Positions 1 to 8,327 are shown, counted from the first letter of the stretch. The stretch: 61,027 nt of DNA from Oscillospiraceae bacterium (GCA_017829075.1 JAGAJA010000054.1:1-61027), one strand, 5' to 3'. Notes: a model not told the origin generated them from the sequence alone. Numbers and translations: made by a program.

Positions 1-123
1 AAACCTGATTCTGGCTGACAGACCTTGTCTGGCAGCTTGATTCAGTGCGCCTCGGCAGACGTTTTAGGGTTGATATAGACATTTACTAAATGTGCTTATT
101 ATCCGGATTGTCATTGCATAATT

Positions 124-555
124 GTGCGGTGTTGCCTTAAATTCCTGGCGGATCCGTATACCACGTTTGGCGGTGGTCTGACTGCTGTACCTCTTGCGCT
201 CGCGGTCTGGGGAATATTCTGCTGGTGGATCGTCCGGATAGCGCACACCGGAGTGACCTACCGCTACGAAGCTGACGAAAAGGAATTCCACATCATCAAT
301 CCGGATAAGCACAGCGATGTGTTCTATTATCCAGATGTGGTAAGCGTTGATTACAAGCCGATCTATTATATTAACAGGAAGATCCGCGGATACAGAGTGA
401 CCATCACCACAAAATATCTTTCCAAGAAATACGATTACATCTTTTCGGATAACCGACTGATAAAGACCCCGCAGGGTTCGCCGTTCTTCATTCTGGAGCA
501 GCGATCCGGGCTGGCAGACGGATATGTTGAAGAGGGCGGCGCTACCCGTACTTAA
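124..555 (+). CDS. Hypothetical membrane protein, probably 5'-degraded paralogue of the next gene
   Basis: I do not recognise a family. The 143 residues hold one membrane segment (about residues 15-38), then a soluble part with the pattern TYRYEADEKEFHIINP...DVFYYPDVV. This aligns with the same region of the gene at 567-1205 (TYHAGEREMEIVSP...DYLYYSDIS), and both contain a GYRVT/GYCVT strand and a PFFILE/PFYLLE motif. The only available start is a GTG with no visible Shine-Dalgarno. The first membrane helix present in the paralogue is missing here. Another frame just upstream (about 45-80) reads VRLGRRFRV, resembling VRRGSFRV of the paralogue, so the 5' end may be broken by frameshifts. It lies 11 bp before the next gene, probably in one transcript. 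Confidence 0.55.
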   Translation: MRCCLKFLADPYTTFGGGLTAVPLALAVWGIFCWWIVRIAHTGVTYRYEADEKEFHIINPDKHSDVFYYPDVVSVDYKPIYYINRKIRGYRVTITTKYLSKKYDYIFSDNRLIKTPQGSPFFILEQRSGLADGYVEEGGATRT

Positions 556-566
556 AGGAGATTGCT

Positions 567-1205
567 ATGGATCTGAATAAATCTGAAAACGAAAAAAAGC
601 CCTCTGTTCGCAGGGGCAGCTTTCGGGTTGGATATAACAACGAGGGCAGGCTGGTCATTCTCTGCGTGGCGGGGGCTTTTTTGTGTCTGTGCATGTTCAT
701 CGTGGGACTAATATTTTTCGGCGCGCCGGACAGCTTCATAAGCTTTATGGGTGGAGTGTTCTGGATAATCCCGGCGGTGCTGTGCCTGCTGATAATTCCG
801 GTGATCTTCTACGGCAGGAACTGCACCTATCATGCCGGGGAACGGGAGATGGAGATAGTTTCTCCGAAGGGCAGCGATTATCTTTATTACAGCGATATTT
901 CAGAGGTGATCTACAAGCAGACGCTGCTTTTCGGAAAGCCGAGGGGATATTGTGTCACGGTAGTGACCGGAGTCAGGGATTTCAGCTTCCGGTATCTTAT
1001 CGACAGCCCGGAGCTTAATGACCCGAAGCATACACCCTTTTACCTGCTGGAGCTGAACGCGGGACTGAAGCAGCCTGAACCCAATGACCCGGAGCTTTCG
1101 GCGGCGGTAATGGCGCAGTTTGCGCTGATGCAGGAAAAGCAGGAGGACAGGCTCTCTAAAAAGCGTAAGAAAAAGACGTGGGAAAACCTTTTTGATGATG
1201 AATAA
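567..1205 (+). CDS. Hypothetical two-helix membrane protein
   Basis: A 212-residue protein of no family I recognise. A short charged cytoplasmic N terminus is followed by two hydrophobic helices (about residues 27-52 and 60-82). Then comes a beta-rich soluble domain carrying the motifs YYSDISEVIY, GYCVTVVTG and PFYLLELNAGL. The C-terminal 25 residues are very basic (KKRKKK). This architecture resembles small PH-like membrane proteins, but that is a guess. The start is firm: AAAGGAG lies 7 bases before the ATG. It is a tandem paralogue of the preceding gene, and a hairpin terminator follows at 1213-1236. Confidence 0.7.
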   Translation: MDLNKSENEKKPSVRRGSFRVGYNNEGRLVILCVAGAFLCLCMFIVGLIFFGAPDSFISFMGGVFWIIPAVLCLLIIPVIFYGRNCTYHAGEREMEIVSPKGSDYLYYSDISEVIYKQTLLFGKPRGYCVTVVTGVRDFSFRYLIDSPELNDPKHTPFYLLELNAGLKQPEPNDPELSAAVMAQFALMQEKQEDRLSKKRKKKTWENLFDDE

Positions 1206-1212
1206 GTAAAAG

Positions 1213-1236
1213 CCCCTGGAATTTCCATTCCGGGGG
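1213..1236 (+). terminator. Hairpin terminator after the paralogue pair
   Basis: CCCCTGGAAT and CATTCCGGGGG form a 10-bp stem with one G-T pair and a tiny loop, followed by TAATTTATG. The T-run is weak, so termination efficiency is uncertain. Confidence 0.55.
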
Positions 1237-1249
1237 TAATTTATGTAAC

Positions 1250-1346
1250 CTAGGGAAACGCTGATTAAACCAAATTCGCCCCGCTCAAATCCGCATACTC
1301 GCGCGGCTGAATTTGGTACGCTTCGCTTTAATCAGCGTGTCTCTAG
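1250..1346. repeat. 97-bp palindromic intergenic element, long copy
   Basis: Both ends read CTAG. The outer arms 1250-1269 and 1327-1346 pair over 20 bases with two mismatches, and an inner pair CCAAATTC/GAATTTGG extends the stem. The right arm contains the stop codon of the minus-strand gene ending at 1343. A shortened relative with the same edges lies at 31758-31807. It may act as a terminator for the minus-strand gene or be a small non-autonomous mobile hairpin. Confidence 0.6.
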
Positions 1347-2311
1347 TTCAGCAGATCCAGTTTGTCATTCCGTAGAAGCTCTGGATTGAAGCAGTTGCTG
1401 TCATAATGTGCTATCGCGTCAAAGAAATCCGCCGCGATGTCCTCTGGGATATCCTCCTCCTCGGCGAATTTCTGGAGCGCGGTGACGTAGGTGTGCCGCA
1501 GCAGCATCTTGTCCTTGAGCGTGACTCGCATTTTGACCTGCTCTCCGGTATCAGCGTTTATCAGGTTCTGGATATCGTAGTCGATGAGCTTCATTATGTC
1601 GGTTATGCAGTCTGTGCTTCTCTCGCCGAAAACAAGCCTGTGGTATATCTCCGCCTTACAAAGCGCAGAAAGGCTGAATTCCTTTGGCAGGACATCGTGA
1701 ATCGTCATCAGTGCAAAAAGATAATCCTCGATCGAGGCGTAGTTTTTCGCCCTGCCCATACACATGGTAAGGCTGTCTATTCCGGCGCGGGAAGCCTTGA
1801 TAGCTGTATCCAGCGCGGCTTTCTTGGCGTTCATGGGACAGAGGTCTATCGGAACTGTGACGGAGTTTTTTGCCTGCCACACCATTTTCCCGACCGCCTC
1901 GGGTTCCATGACAGGGTAGCTTCCGCGCAGCCTTACCATTGAGATAGGGCCGGAGATCTGTCCCTGTGCCAGCCGAAGTAGCTGCCGGGAAAGCCCGCGT
2001 ATCGCCGGAAATTCCATGATGACCGGGGTGTGACCGATGCTTACGCGTTCCTTGAGATCCTGTATCGTCACAAGAACATAGCTGAAATCAAACACCGCTG
2101 TCAGTTCCTTGAACATAGGATCCCCCAGCCGGAATATATATCCTATGCCCTCCGGAAGCTCCTGCATTTTCATCACCGTGCGGAAGTCTATCTCAACGTA
2201 TTTCACACCGGTTTCTGCAAGCGCCTGAATATATTTGAAGATATGCTCCGGCTTTGCACGTTCGTCTATCGGAAGCGTGCATAGACTGTTGTCTGTAATA
2301 ACTGTTTTCAT
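1343..2311 (-). CDS. HMGL-like (DRE-TIM metallolyase fold) protein lacking the metal ligands
   Basis: The 322 residues match the TIM-barrel layout of the HMGL family (isopropylmalate, homocitrate and citramalate synthases). The N terminus ITDNSLCTLP sits where the family has DTTLRDG. The segment ending SRAGIDSLTMCMGRAKNYASIED corresponds to the family's GA..V.GT..G.GERAGNA..EE. The conserved metal-binding HxHN is replaced by CPMN (in DLCPMNAKKA), so normal divalent-metal aldol chemistry is unlikely. It is the last gene of a minus-strand operon, 17 bp after the FakA-like protein. Substrate and role are unknown. It could be a pseudoenzyme or a diverged lyase. Confidence 0.55.
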   Translation of the reverse strand: MKTVITDNSLCTLPIDERAKPEHIFKYIQALAETGVKYVEIDFRTVMKMQELPEGIGYIFRLGDPMFKELTAVFDFSYVLVTIQDLKERVSIGHTPVIMEFPAIRGLSRQLLRLAQGQISGPISMVRLRGSYPVMEPEAVGKMVWQAKNSVTVPIDLCPMNAKKAALDTAIKASRAGIDSLTMCMGRAKNYASIEDYLFALMTIHDVLPKEFSLSALCKAEIYHRLVFGERSTDCITDIMKLIDYDIQNLINADTGEQVKMRVTLKDKMLLRHTYVTALQKFAEEEDIPEDIAADFFDAIAHYDSNCFNPELLRNDKLDLLN

Positions 2312-2328
2312 GACGTCCTTTCTGTCTG

Positions 2329-2580
2329 TCAGCCCTTTAGTCCGCGGGACTGTCTGTCCATATCCTCCACTACGATATCGTAGATCTCTCCCAGAGTTGC
2401 GCAGTATTCAAGGACTTTCCACGGTTCATTTGTGTGGTAATGGATCTTGATAAGCTCCTCGTCGCCCACCGCAAGCAGGCTGTCGCCCTTGAAATTGTCC
2501 CTGATATAGTCGTTGATTGCGTCCTCGTCGAGGTCTGTTCCGTCAATAAGAAGCTGTGTGTCGTATCTGTATTCCAGCAT
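2329..2580 (-). CDS. Stand-alone FakA C-terminal-like domain protein
   Basis: An 83-residue protein whose second half (IKIHYHTNEPWKVLEYCATL, then GEIYDIVVEDMDRQ) resembles the C-terminal domain of fatty-acid kinase FakA and relatives annotated as kinase to dihydroxyacetone kinase, where HVHTNDPGKVLEYAL..G is typical. The ATP-binding DhaL part is absent, so it cannot be a kinase alone. It may bind a fatty-acid carrier (DegV/FakB) or a partner kinase encoded elsewhere. It starts 3 bp after the CNNM transporter stop, so the two are co-transcribed. Confidence 0.6.
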   Translation of the reverse strand: MLEYRYDTQLLIDGTDLDEDAINDYIRDNFKGDSLLAVGDEELIKIHYHTNEPWKVLEYCATLGEIYDIVVEDMDRQSRGLKG

Positions 2581-2583
2581 GAT

Positions 2584-3840
2584 TTATTCCTCGTTTTCCT
2601 TTTTTTGTCTAACTTCAATGCGAACCTTGTTTATGCGAAGCTCCGCCGCGTCAAGTATCGTAACGATGAAGTCCTCGGTTTCGGTGGTATCTCCGCTTTT
2701 GGGTATGCTGCCGAACAGTCCCAGCACCCAGCCGGCGACCGTGTGCGCCTCGCTTTCAAGCTCCGAGGGAATATCCCGTGCAGCAAAGAACCGCCGCAGC
2801 GAGTTTAGTGAAACGTCGCCGTATACCTCGTATATATTCTGACCGACCATAGTCACCGGGGATTTAACCTCGTCGCTTTCGTCCCAAATCTCTCCCACCA
2901 GTTCCTCAAGGATATCCTCCATGGTGACAATGCCGAGAGTTCCTCCGTGCTGATCAAGTACAACGCTCAGGTGGCATTTCTGCTTCTGCATTGTCCGGAA
3001 CACCTCTGACAGCTTCTGCATCTGCGGGATATAGAGAGTTTCCTGCATGATGCTGCTGATGGTGAAATCCTTGCTCTTTTCGTACTGCTTGAAGAATTCC
3101 TTTTCGGTGATTATTCCAACGATATTGTCGAGCGTCCGCTCATAAACCGGCATTCTGGAGTATTCCTCCTGAAGGAACTTCCTGCGCACCTCGTCAATAT
3201 CCTCAGTGATCTCCACTGCGGTTATCCGCACACGGGGAGTGATTATCTCGTCCACGGTGATCTCGTCAAATTCCAGAGCGCTGCGCACGAGGTCGCTTTC
3301 CTGAGTTTCAAGCACTCCCTCGTCCTCAATCTCGTCGATCATCACCTTAAGCTCCTCCTCGGTCATGCTGACGGATTCCTTGCGGTGGAAGAGCTTGGAT
3401 ACGCCCTTTTTGAGCAGCAGGAACAGCGCGGAGAAAGGCGTGAAAATTATCATCAGGAAAGAAATTATCGCTGAAGCGAACATACAGAACGGCTCTGCGA
3501 AATCCTTTGCGATACTCTTGGGAAGCACCTCGCCGAATATCAGCACGACAACGGTTATCACTATCGTAGCCACCAGAGAGCCGTACTGCTCACCAACCAG
3601 ACTGATGAACAGTATAGTTGCGATAGAAGATGTGGCGATATTAACTATGTTGTTTCCGATGAGTATGGTCGTCAGCGCCTTGTCGTATTTGTTCAGTATT
3701 TTAAGCGTCCTGTCTGCGGCGTGGCTGCCGTTTTCCGCCATGTTTTTGAGGCGTATCTTGTTCACGCTGTTCAGCGCTGTTTCCGTTGCGGAAAAGAACG
3801 CTGAAAACACTATCAGAATTACAATAAGTACGATCTGCAT
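2584..3840 (-). CDS. CNNM/CorC-family membrane protein with CBS domains (hemolysin C-like)
   Basis: The 418 residues have the standard layout: a CNNM (DUF21) membrane domain over about residues 1-170 starting SAFFSATETALNSVNK, two CBS domains (about 205-325, with ITPRVRITAV, YSRMPVYE and GTLGIVTMEDILEELVGEI), and a C-terminal CorC/HlyC domain (about 340-410). Members are linked to Mg2+/Co2+ efflux or transport, with CBS domains sensing adenine nucleotides. Length and motifs are normal and no damage is visible. It lies 3 bp downstream of the ArsC-like gene within the operon starting at the HAD gene. Confidence 0.88.
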   Translation of the reverse strand: MQIVLIVILIVFSAFFSATETALNSVNKIRLKNMAENGSHAADRTLKILNKYDKALTTILIGNNIVNIATSSIATILFISLVGEQYGSLVATIVITVVVLIFGEVLPKSIAKDFAEPFCMFASAIISFLMIIFTPFSALFLLLKKGVSKLFHRKESVSMTEEELKVMIDEIEDEGVLETQESDLVRSALEFDEITVDEIITPRVRITAVEITEDIDEVRRKFLQEEYSRMPVYERTLDNIVGIITEKEFFKQYEKSKDFTISSIMQETLYIPQMQKLSEVFRTMQKQKCHLSVVLDQHGGTLGIVTMEDILEELVGEIWDESDEVKSPVTMVGQNIYEVYGDVSLNSLRRFFAARDIPSELESEAHTVAGWVLGLFGSIPKSGDTTETEDFIVTILDAAELRINKVRIEVRQKKENEE

Positions 3841-3843
3841 AAA

Positions 3844-4179
3844 TTACTCCCAGTTTTTCCATATATCGGGGCAGTACCCGGTGGTTGCCTGTCTGCCGTT
3901 GCGGACGATCGGGGTCTTGTAAAGCTTCGGATTTTCCGCGAGCTTTTCCGGCTTCGCGTCGTCCAGCAGGTATTTTATCTCGGCATAGTCCCGCGAATTT
4001 TCGTCAATAACCGAGTCAATGCCGCCGCCCAGCGCCTTGACAACGCTGTCAAGCTCTCCGCGGCTCAGCCCCTTTGACAGAATATCAATATACTGATATT
4101 TTATGCCGCGTTCCTTGAAATATCTCTCTGCCTTTTTGGTATCAAAGCATTTTGATTTGCCGAAGATCTGAATATTCAT
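3844..4179 (-). CDS. ArsC/Spx-family thioredoxin-fold protein
   Basis: Starting at the ATG that overlaps the upstream HAD stop (ATGA), the product is 111 residues beginning MNIQIFGKSKCFDTKKAERY. A beta strand leads to a single cysteine (KCFDTKKAERYF, as in CxxxxKA.), followed by the family's LY.TPIVR. block (PKLYKTPIVRNGRQATTGY). Relatives are arsenate reductases, Spx regulators and YffB. The lone N-terminal Cys and the TPIVR motif fit the ArsC-like group, but arsenate reduction is not shown and no ars genes are nearby. A longer in-frame ORF exists upstream but runs through the HAD gene. AGGAG precedes the chosen ATG. Confidence 0.75.
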   Translation of the reverse strand: MNIQIFGKSKCFDTKKAERYFKERGIKYQYIDILSKGLSRGELDSVVKALGGGIDSVIDENSRDYAEIKYLLDDAKPEKLAENPKLYKTPIVRNGRQATTGYCPDIWKNWE

Positions 4180-4979
4180 ACTGTCTGCTCCTGTAATGCG
4201 TATTGCCGGATCGCCCGTGTAACTCCGCTTTCGTTGTTGCTGCGGGCGAGGAACCGTGCAATTTTTTTCACGTCCTGATGACCGTTTTCCATTGCGAAGC
4301 TCCACCCGGCATATCGAAGCATATCCGCGTCGTTCGAGAAATCCCCGAACGCCATTGTATCTGCCCTGTCGATGCCGAGGATCTCACTGAGGTTTTTCAG
4401 CGCGCTGCCCTTGCTCACACCTGCACCCATGACGTCCATCCATATCGGGCCGGAGACCTGAACATTCAGACGGTCGCCGAAAATCGCGTCTATTGCAGGC
4501 TTTGCGCGTTTCTCAGTTCCCTGCGGGTCGCATACTGCAAGCTTGTATATCGTGTCGTCAATGTCAAGCAGGTTATCGCAGGGGAAGTGGTTCTTGTAGA
4601 ATCTCGCGATCTCTGCGCTGAATTCCGGGTCGGCGTTCAGGTGATAGGTGCCCTTTGAGGCGCAGACGAGCACCCTCAGCCCTCCTATCTCATCACAGGC
4701 TTTGACAAGCTGTTCAAAAGTATTGCGGTCGAGTGGAGTCAGGCTGACCTGTTTTCCCTCGTGGATAACGTTTGCGCCGTTGTCGCAGATGAAATCCAGC
4801 TTGCTGCGGTATTCCTCCGGGAACAGATGCGCCACCGCGTCATAGGTTCGCCCGCTTGCCACGGTGAATTTAATTCCCCGCTGCTCCAGCCTGTCAAGCA
4901 CCTCGAAAAAATCCTGCGGCAGCTCCTTCCTGTCGTTGAGCAGAGTTCCGTCCATGTCGCTTGCGATCAGCTTTATCAT
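4176..4979 (-). CDS. Cof-type HAD-IIB phosphatase
   Basis: A 267-residue HAD-superfamily hydrolase. Motif I is ASDMDGTLLN (residues 7-16), motif II is VASGRT (about 40), motif III is the Lys in GVSKGSAL (about 193), and motif IV is FGDFSNDADML (about 214). The middle cap is of C2B type as in Cof/YwtE/YidA proteins, which dephosphorylate sugar phosphates, FMN or nucleotide intermediates in the cytosol. It is first in the minus-strand operon, with a promoter at 5036-5064. It overlaps the next gene by four bases. Confidence 0.88.
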   Translation of the reverse strand: MIKLIASDMDGTLLNDRKELPQDFFEVLDRLEQRGIKFTVASGRTYDAVAHLFPEEYRSKLDFICDNGANVIHEGKQVSLTPLDRNTFEQLVKACDEIGGLRVLVCASKGTYHLNADPEFSAEIARFYKNHFPCDNLLDIDDTIYKLAVCDPQGTEKRAKPAIDAIFGDRLNVQVSGPIWMDVMGAGVSKGSALKNLSEILGIDRADTMAFGDFSNDADMLRYAGWSFAMENGHQDVKKIARFLARSNNESGVTRAIRQYALQEQTV

Positions 4980-5035
4980 ATTATGTATTCCTCACTTTTG
5001 TTCTTCTATATCTGTGGGTATATCCCAGTGTATTA

Positions 5036-5064
5036 ATTATATCATAATATTCGCGATGTTTCAA
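5036..5064 (-). promoter_or_regulatory. Promoter of the HAD-ArsC-CNNM operon
   Basis: Read on the minus strand: TTGAAA (5064-5059), a 17-base spacer, then TATAAT (5041-5036), about 57 bases before the start codon. This fits a housekeeping sigma-A promoter. Confidence 0.7.
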
Positions 5065-5126
5065 GCGGAAACAATTCCATGAAATGGCGCAGAAAAATAA
5101 TTTTTTTATGCAGATTATATATAGTA

Positions 5127-5155
5127 TTGCAAAAATTCCCGAAATAGGATATACT
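5127..5155 (+). promoter_or_regulatory. Promoter of the HAD gene at 5194
   Basis: TTGCAA (5127-5132), 17-base spacer, TATACT (5150-5155). It is divergent from the promoter at 5036-5064, with about 60 bp between the two -35 boxes. Confidence 0.65.
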
Positions 5156-5193
5156 TAAGTAGAATGAAGCAATATGAAAGGATATCAGAATTT

Positions 5194-5829
5194 ATGAAAA
5201 AAACCGTGATCTTCGACTTGGACGGTACTCTATGGGACAGTTCCCGGAGCTGCGCTGAGTCGTGGAATGTGATCCTTGGAAAATACCCGGACATCACCCG
5301 CAGGATAACCGTTGACGATATGCACAGCTTTATGGGCAAGACCCTTGATGTGATCGCTCCGATGGCTCTGCCGGAGATCCCTGACCCCCGCCGGTGGGAG
5401 ATAATGACCGAGTGCGTGCGTTATGAGCAGGATTATATCGCCGAGCACGGCGGAGTACTGTACCCGAAACTTAGGGAAACGCTGGAGCTTCTTCGGGAGA
5501 AATACGCGCTGATGATCGTCAGCAACTGTCAGGACGGCTACATTCAGTGCTTTCTGGATTTCGCCGGAATGCGGGATCTGTTCGACGATTTCGAGAGCGC
5601 GGGAAAGACCGGGCTTTCAAAGGGTGAAAATATCCGGCTGGTGATCGAACGGAACTCTGTTGACAGCGCGGTCTATGTCGGGGACACTCAGGGCGACCTT
5701 GACTCGGCGGATTTGGCAGGAGTGCCGTTTATCCGGGCTGCATACGGCTTCGGGAAGATGAATCGGGAGGTGCCGGAGATAAATTCCCTGCCGGAGCTTT
5801 TGCAGGCGGTGGAACAAATAATTGGATAA
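5194..5829 (+). CDS. HAD-IA phosphatase (phosphoglycolate phosphatase-like)
   Basis: The product is 211 residues from the ATG preceded by GAAAGGA (11-base spacing); an ATG 30 bases upstream lacks a ribosome site. Motif I FDLDGTLWDS (residues 6-15), motif II IVSNCQ (about 109), a Lys in motif III (SKGENI), and motif IV VYVGDTQGDLDSA (about 161) are all present. The small helical cap after motif I fits the Gph/PGMB group. The substrate cannot be told. It is a single-gene unit with its own promoter and a strong terminator, divergent from another HAD phosphatase. Confidence 0.85.
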   Translation: MKKTVIFDLDGTLWDSSRSCAESWNVILGKYPDITRRITVDDMHSFMGKTLDVIAPMALPEIPDPRRWEIMTECVRYEQDYIAEHGGVLYPKLRETLELLREKYALMIVSNCQDGYIQCFLDFAGMRDLFDDFESAGKTGLSKGENIRLVIERNSVDSAVYVGDTQGDLDSADLAGVPFIRAAYGFGKMNREVPEINSLPELLQAVEQIIG

Positions 5830-5833
5830 CAGT

Positions 5834-5865
5834 AAGCCTGAGAGGATTTTTTCTCAGGCTTTTTT
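5834..5865 (+). terminator. Intrinsic terminator after HAD gene
   Basis: AAGCCTGAGA and TCTCAGGCTT form a perfect 10-bp stem followed directly by a run of six T. Confidence 0.88.
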
Positions 5866-5923
5866 GCAATCATGAGCTGCCGTTCATTTTGCTCAGCAAA
5901 ACAATTTTATTGCCAAATTTATA

Positions 5924-5952
5924 TTGACAATTCCGGTTATTTATTGTAGAAT
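5924..5952 (+). promoter_or_regulatory. Promoter of the rnf operon
   Basis: TTGACA (5924-5929), 17-base spacer, TAGAAT (5947-5952), giving a leader of about 90 bases before rnfC. Confidence 0.75.
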
Positions 5953-6049
5953 AATGGTATGTTCACTCTCATATATCTGCAATATTAATGGCTATATATG
6001 CCGAACATAAACATATCAGAGAAAAGATGTAAGGAAAGGGTGGTAGAAT

Positions 6050-7354
6050 TTGTCAAGGCTGCATTCAGTAAAGCTGCCGCATTACAGCGGCTCGGCGGAG
6101 CAGCTTACCCGCAAGCTGCCTGTTCCGGAGGTAGTAACGATCAGCATGGCGCAGCATATCGGCGCGCCCTGCAATCCGCTGGTTTCCGTCGGCGACAGAG
6201 TACTGGTGGGTCAGAAGATCGGCGACACGGACGCGTTCATGTCCGCGCCGGTGCATTCCTCCGTCAGCGGCGAGGTCACGGAGATAAAGGACGTGATGAA
6301 TGTCGGCGGGCGGCTGTGCAAGACTGTAACGATAAAGTCGGACAATCGCATGGAGGTAAGTCCGGAGGTTAAGCCTCCGAAAATCGAGTCCCGTGAGGAC
6401 TTCCTTAAAGCTGTGCGGGAGAGCGGTGCGATCGGTCTTGGCGGCGCGGGATTCCCGACCCATGTGAAGCTTGCTTACGACCGCAGCAAGGTGAATATCG
6501 AGTATCTGCTGCTTAACGGCGCGGAGTGCGAGCCTTACATAACCTCGGATTACCGTGAGCTTATGGAGAACACCGACGCTATCATCGGCGGAATAAAGCT
6601 TATACTGAAGTGGCTGGAAATTCCCCATGCGATAATCGGCATAGAAGCCGACAAGCCGGAGGCTATCTCAAAGCTGACAAAGCTCACCGCCGCTTTTCCG
6701 GAGATAGAGGTAAAGAAGCTCCGCAGCAGCTATCCGCAGGGCGCGGAGAAGGTGCTGGTGCATTCCCTGACCGGACGGGTTATTGAGGAGGGCAAGCTGC
6801 CCTCGGACGTGGGCTGCGTTGTGATGAACGTTTCCACCGCCGGATTTATCCACGCCTATTCGAGGACAGGAATGCCGCTGGTAAAGCGCAGGATCACCGT
6901 TGACGGAAACATTGTCAATTCCCCCTGCAACTTCTTTGTGCCGATAGGTACGCTGCTGCACAGCGTAGTGGGCTTTGCCTCCCTCAGAAAGCAGCCGGAC
7001 AAGATAATCATGGGCGGCCCGATGATGGGTATGTGTGCCTTTGATCCGGATACTCCTCTCGGAAAGACCAACAATGCGGTGCTTCTGTTTTCGGACGCGC
7101 CGAAGTACGAGCCGTCCCCCTGCATTCGCTGCGGACGGTGTGTGCGCGCCTGCGCTGTGAACCTCATGCCTACGGAGCTGGAGCACGCCTACGACACCCG
7201 CGACGCGGAACTGCTGAAAAAGCTAAAGGTCGGCTTGTGCATGAACTGCGGCGCGTGCAGCTTTGTCTGTCCCGCAAGGAGAAACCTCGCGGAGAAAAAT
7301 CAGCTTGCAAAGGACTTCCTCAGACAGCAGGAAGCCGCGCAGAAAGGGAAGTGA
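6050..7354 (+). CDS. rnfC: Rnf complex subunit C, electron-transport NADH-binding subunit
   Basis: The 434-residue RnfC is the peripheral subunit that exchanges electrons with NAD(H) in the ferredoxin:NAD+ oxidoreductase. It has a biotinyl-lipoyl-like N-terminal part (SAPVHSSVSGEVTEIKDV), a Complex I 51-kDa-like nucleotide/FMN region (GLGGAGFPTHVKL, about residue 125; NGAECEPY, about 160), an SLBB region, and two 4Fe-4S motifs near the C terminus (CIRCGRCVRAC and CMNCGACSFVC). It starts at TTG, and the AAGGAAAGGGTGG just upstream decides the start. It is the first gene of rnfCDGEAB. Confidence 0.93.
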   Translation: MSRLHSVKLPHYSGSAEQLTRKLPVPEVVTISMAQHIGAPCNPLVSVGDRVLVGQKIGDTDAFMSAPVHSSVSGEVTEIKDVMNVGGRLCKTVTIKSDNRMEVSPEVKPPKIESREDFLKAVRESGAIGLGGAGFPTHVKLAYDRSKVNIEYLLLNGAECEPYITSDYRELMENTDAIIGGIKLILKWLEIPHAIIGIEADKPEAISKLTKLTAAFPEIEVKKLRSSYPQGAEKVLVHSLTGRVIEEGKLPSDVGCVVMNVSTAGFIHAYSRTGMPLVKRRITVDGNIVNSPCNFFVPIGTLLHSVVGFASLRKQPDKIIMGGPMMGMCAFDPDTPLGKTNNAVLLFSDAPKYEPSPCIRCGRCVRACAVNLMPTELEHAYDTRDAELLKKLKVGLCMNCGACSFVCPARRNLAEKNQLAKDFLRQQEAAQKGK

Positions 7355-7364
7355 GGTGTAACGC

Positions 7365-8327
7365 ATGAATAAGCTTATTGTTGAGCCGTCACCGCATATC
7401 CGGGGCGCAATGAATACCCAGAAGGTCATGCTTAACGTCATTATAGCCATGCTTCCTGCACTGGCGGCGGCGACCATTATTTTCGGAATAAAGGCGCTGG
7501 TGCTTACGGTTATCTGCTGCGCCTGCTGTGTGCTGTTCGAGTGGCTTTTCTGCAAGGTCACCAAGAAGCCTAGCACCATTTCCGACCTGTCAGCGATAGT
7601 GACCGGAATGCTGCTTGCGTTCAACCTTCCGGTGGATCTGCCGGTATATATGGCGGTCATAGGCTGCTTTGCGGCGATAGTTATAGTTAAAATGCTGTTC
7701 GGCGGCATCGGTCAGAACTTCGCAAATCCGGCGATCACCGCGCGAATTATCCTCATGCTGTCCTTTACGGCAAGTATGACCACTTGGACGAAGCCGTTTG
7801 CGTATCTGGACGGCACTGCGGATGCGGTTTCCTCCGCAACTCCGCTTGCGGCTGAACCGGAGGCGCTGCCCTCGCTGCTGGATATGTTCCTCGGAGTAAG
7901 GGGCGGCTGTCTTGGCGAAACCTGTGTTGCGGCGCTGCTTCTGGGTGGAGTTTACCTCTGCCTGAGAGGGATTATCGCTCCGACCACTCCGCTTGCGTTC
8001 ATCGGCACTGTGGGAGTGCTGACGCTGCTTTACAGCGGCTTTGATGTGAATTACACACTGTATCAGCTTATGTCCGGCGGTCTGTTCTTAGGCGCGATAT
8101 TCATGGCAACGGATTATTCCACCACACCGCTCACCCAGAAGGGCAAGCTGATATTCGGCGTTGGCTGCGGAATTTTCACGTTCTTGATTCGTCAGTTTGC
8201 GAGCCTGCCGGAGGGCGTTTCCTATTCAATACTGCTGATGAATATTCTTACACCATACATAGATAAGATCACCGTTCCCAAGCCGCTTGGCGCGAAAAAG
8301 CAGCCGAAGGAGGTCAAGCAGAAATGA
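7365..8327 (+). CDS. rnfD: Rnf complex subunit D
   Basis: A 320-residue integral membrane protein of the NqrB/RnfD family with about 9-10 hydrophobic helices. The covalent FMN site is visible as DAVSSATPLA (about residue 140), with Thr as the attachment residue. RnfD helps move electrons across the membrane and couples this to Na+ or H+ export. A GAGGTG lies upstream of the ATG, and the end overlaps rnfG by four bases (ATGA). Confidence 0.93.
   Translation: MNKLIVEPSPHIRGAMNTQKVMLNVIIAMLPALAAATIIFGIKALVLTVICCACCVLFEWLFCKVTKKPSTISDLSAIVTGMLLAFNLPVDLPVYMAVIGCFAAIVIVKMLFGGIGQNFANPAITARIILMLSFTASMTTWTKPFAYLDGTADAVSSATPLAAEPEALPSLLDMFLGVRGGCLGETCVAALLLGGVYLCLRGIIAPTTPLAFIGTVGVLTLLYSGFDVNYTLYQLMSGGLFLGAIFMATDYSTTPLTQKGKLIFGVGCGIFTFLIRQFASLPEGVSYSILLMNILTPYIDKITVPKPLGAKKQPKEVKQK

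Noticed and set aside
4180..4305. 42-residue N-terminal extension of the ArsC/Spx-like protein
   Set aside because: It lies entirely inside the HAD gene and lacks a ribosome site; the ATG at 4179 has AGGAG and matches the family start.
5466..5478. TAGGGAAACGCTG, identical to the left edge of the CTAG palindromic element
   Set aside because: It lies in frame inside the HAD phosphatase gene without the matching right arm; chance similarity.
5998..6372. Possible gene at the start of the rnf operon
   Set aside because: It overlaps rnfC in another frame and has unnatural composition; the leader and TTG start of rnfC explain the region.
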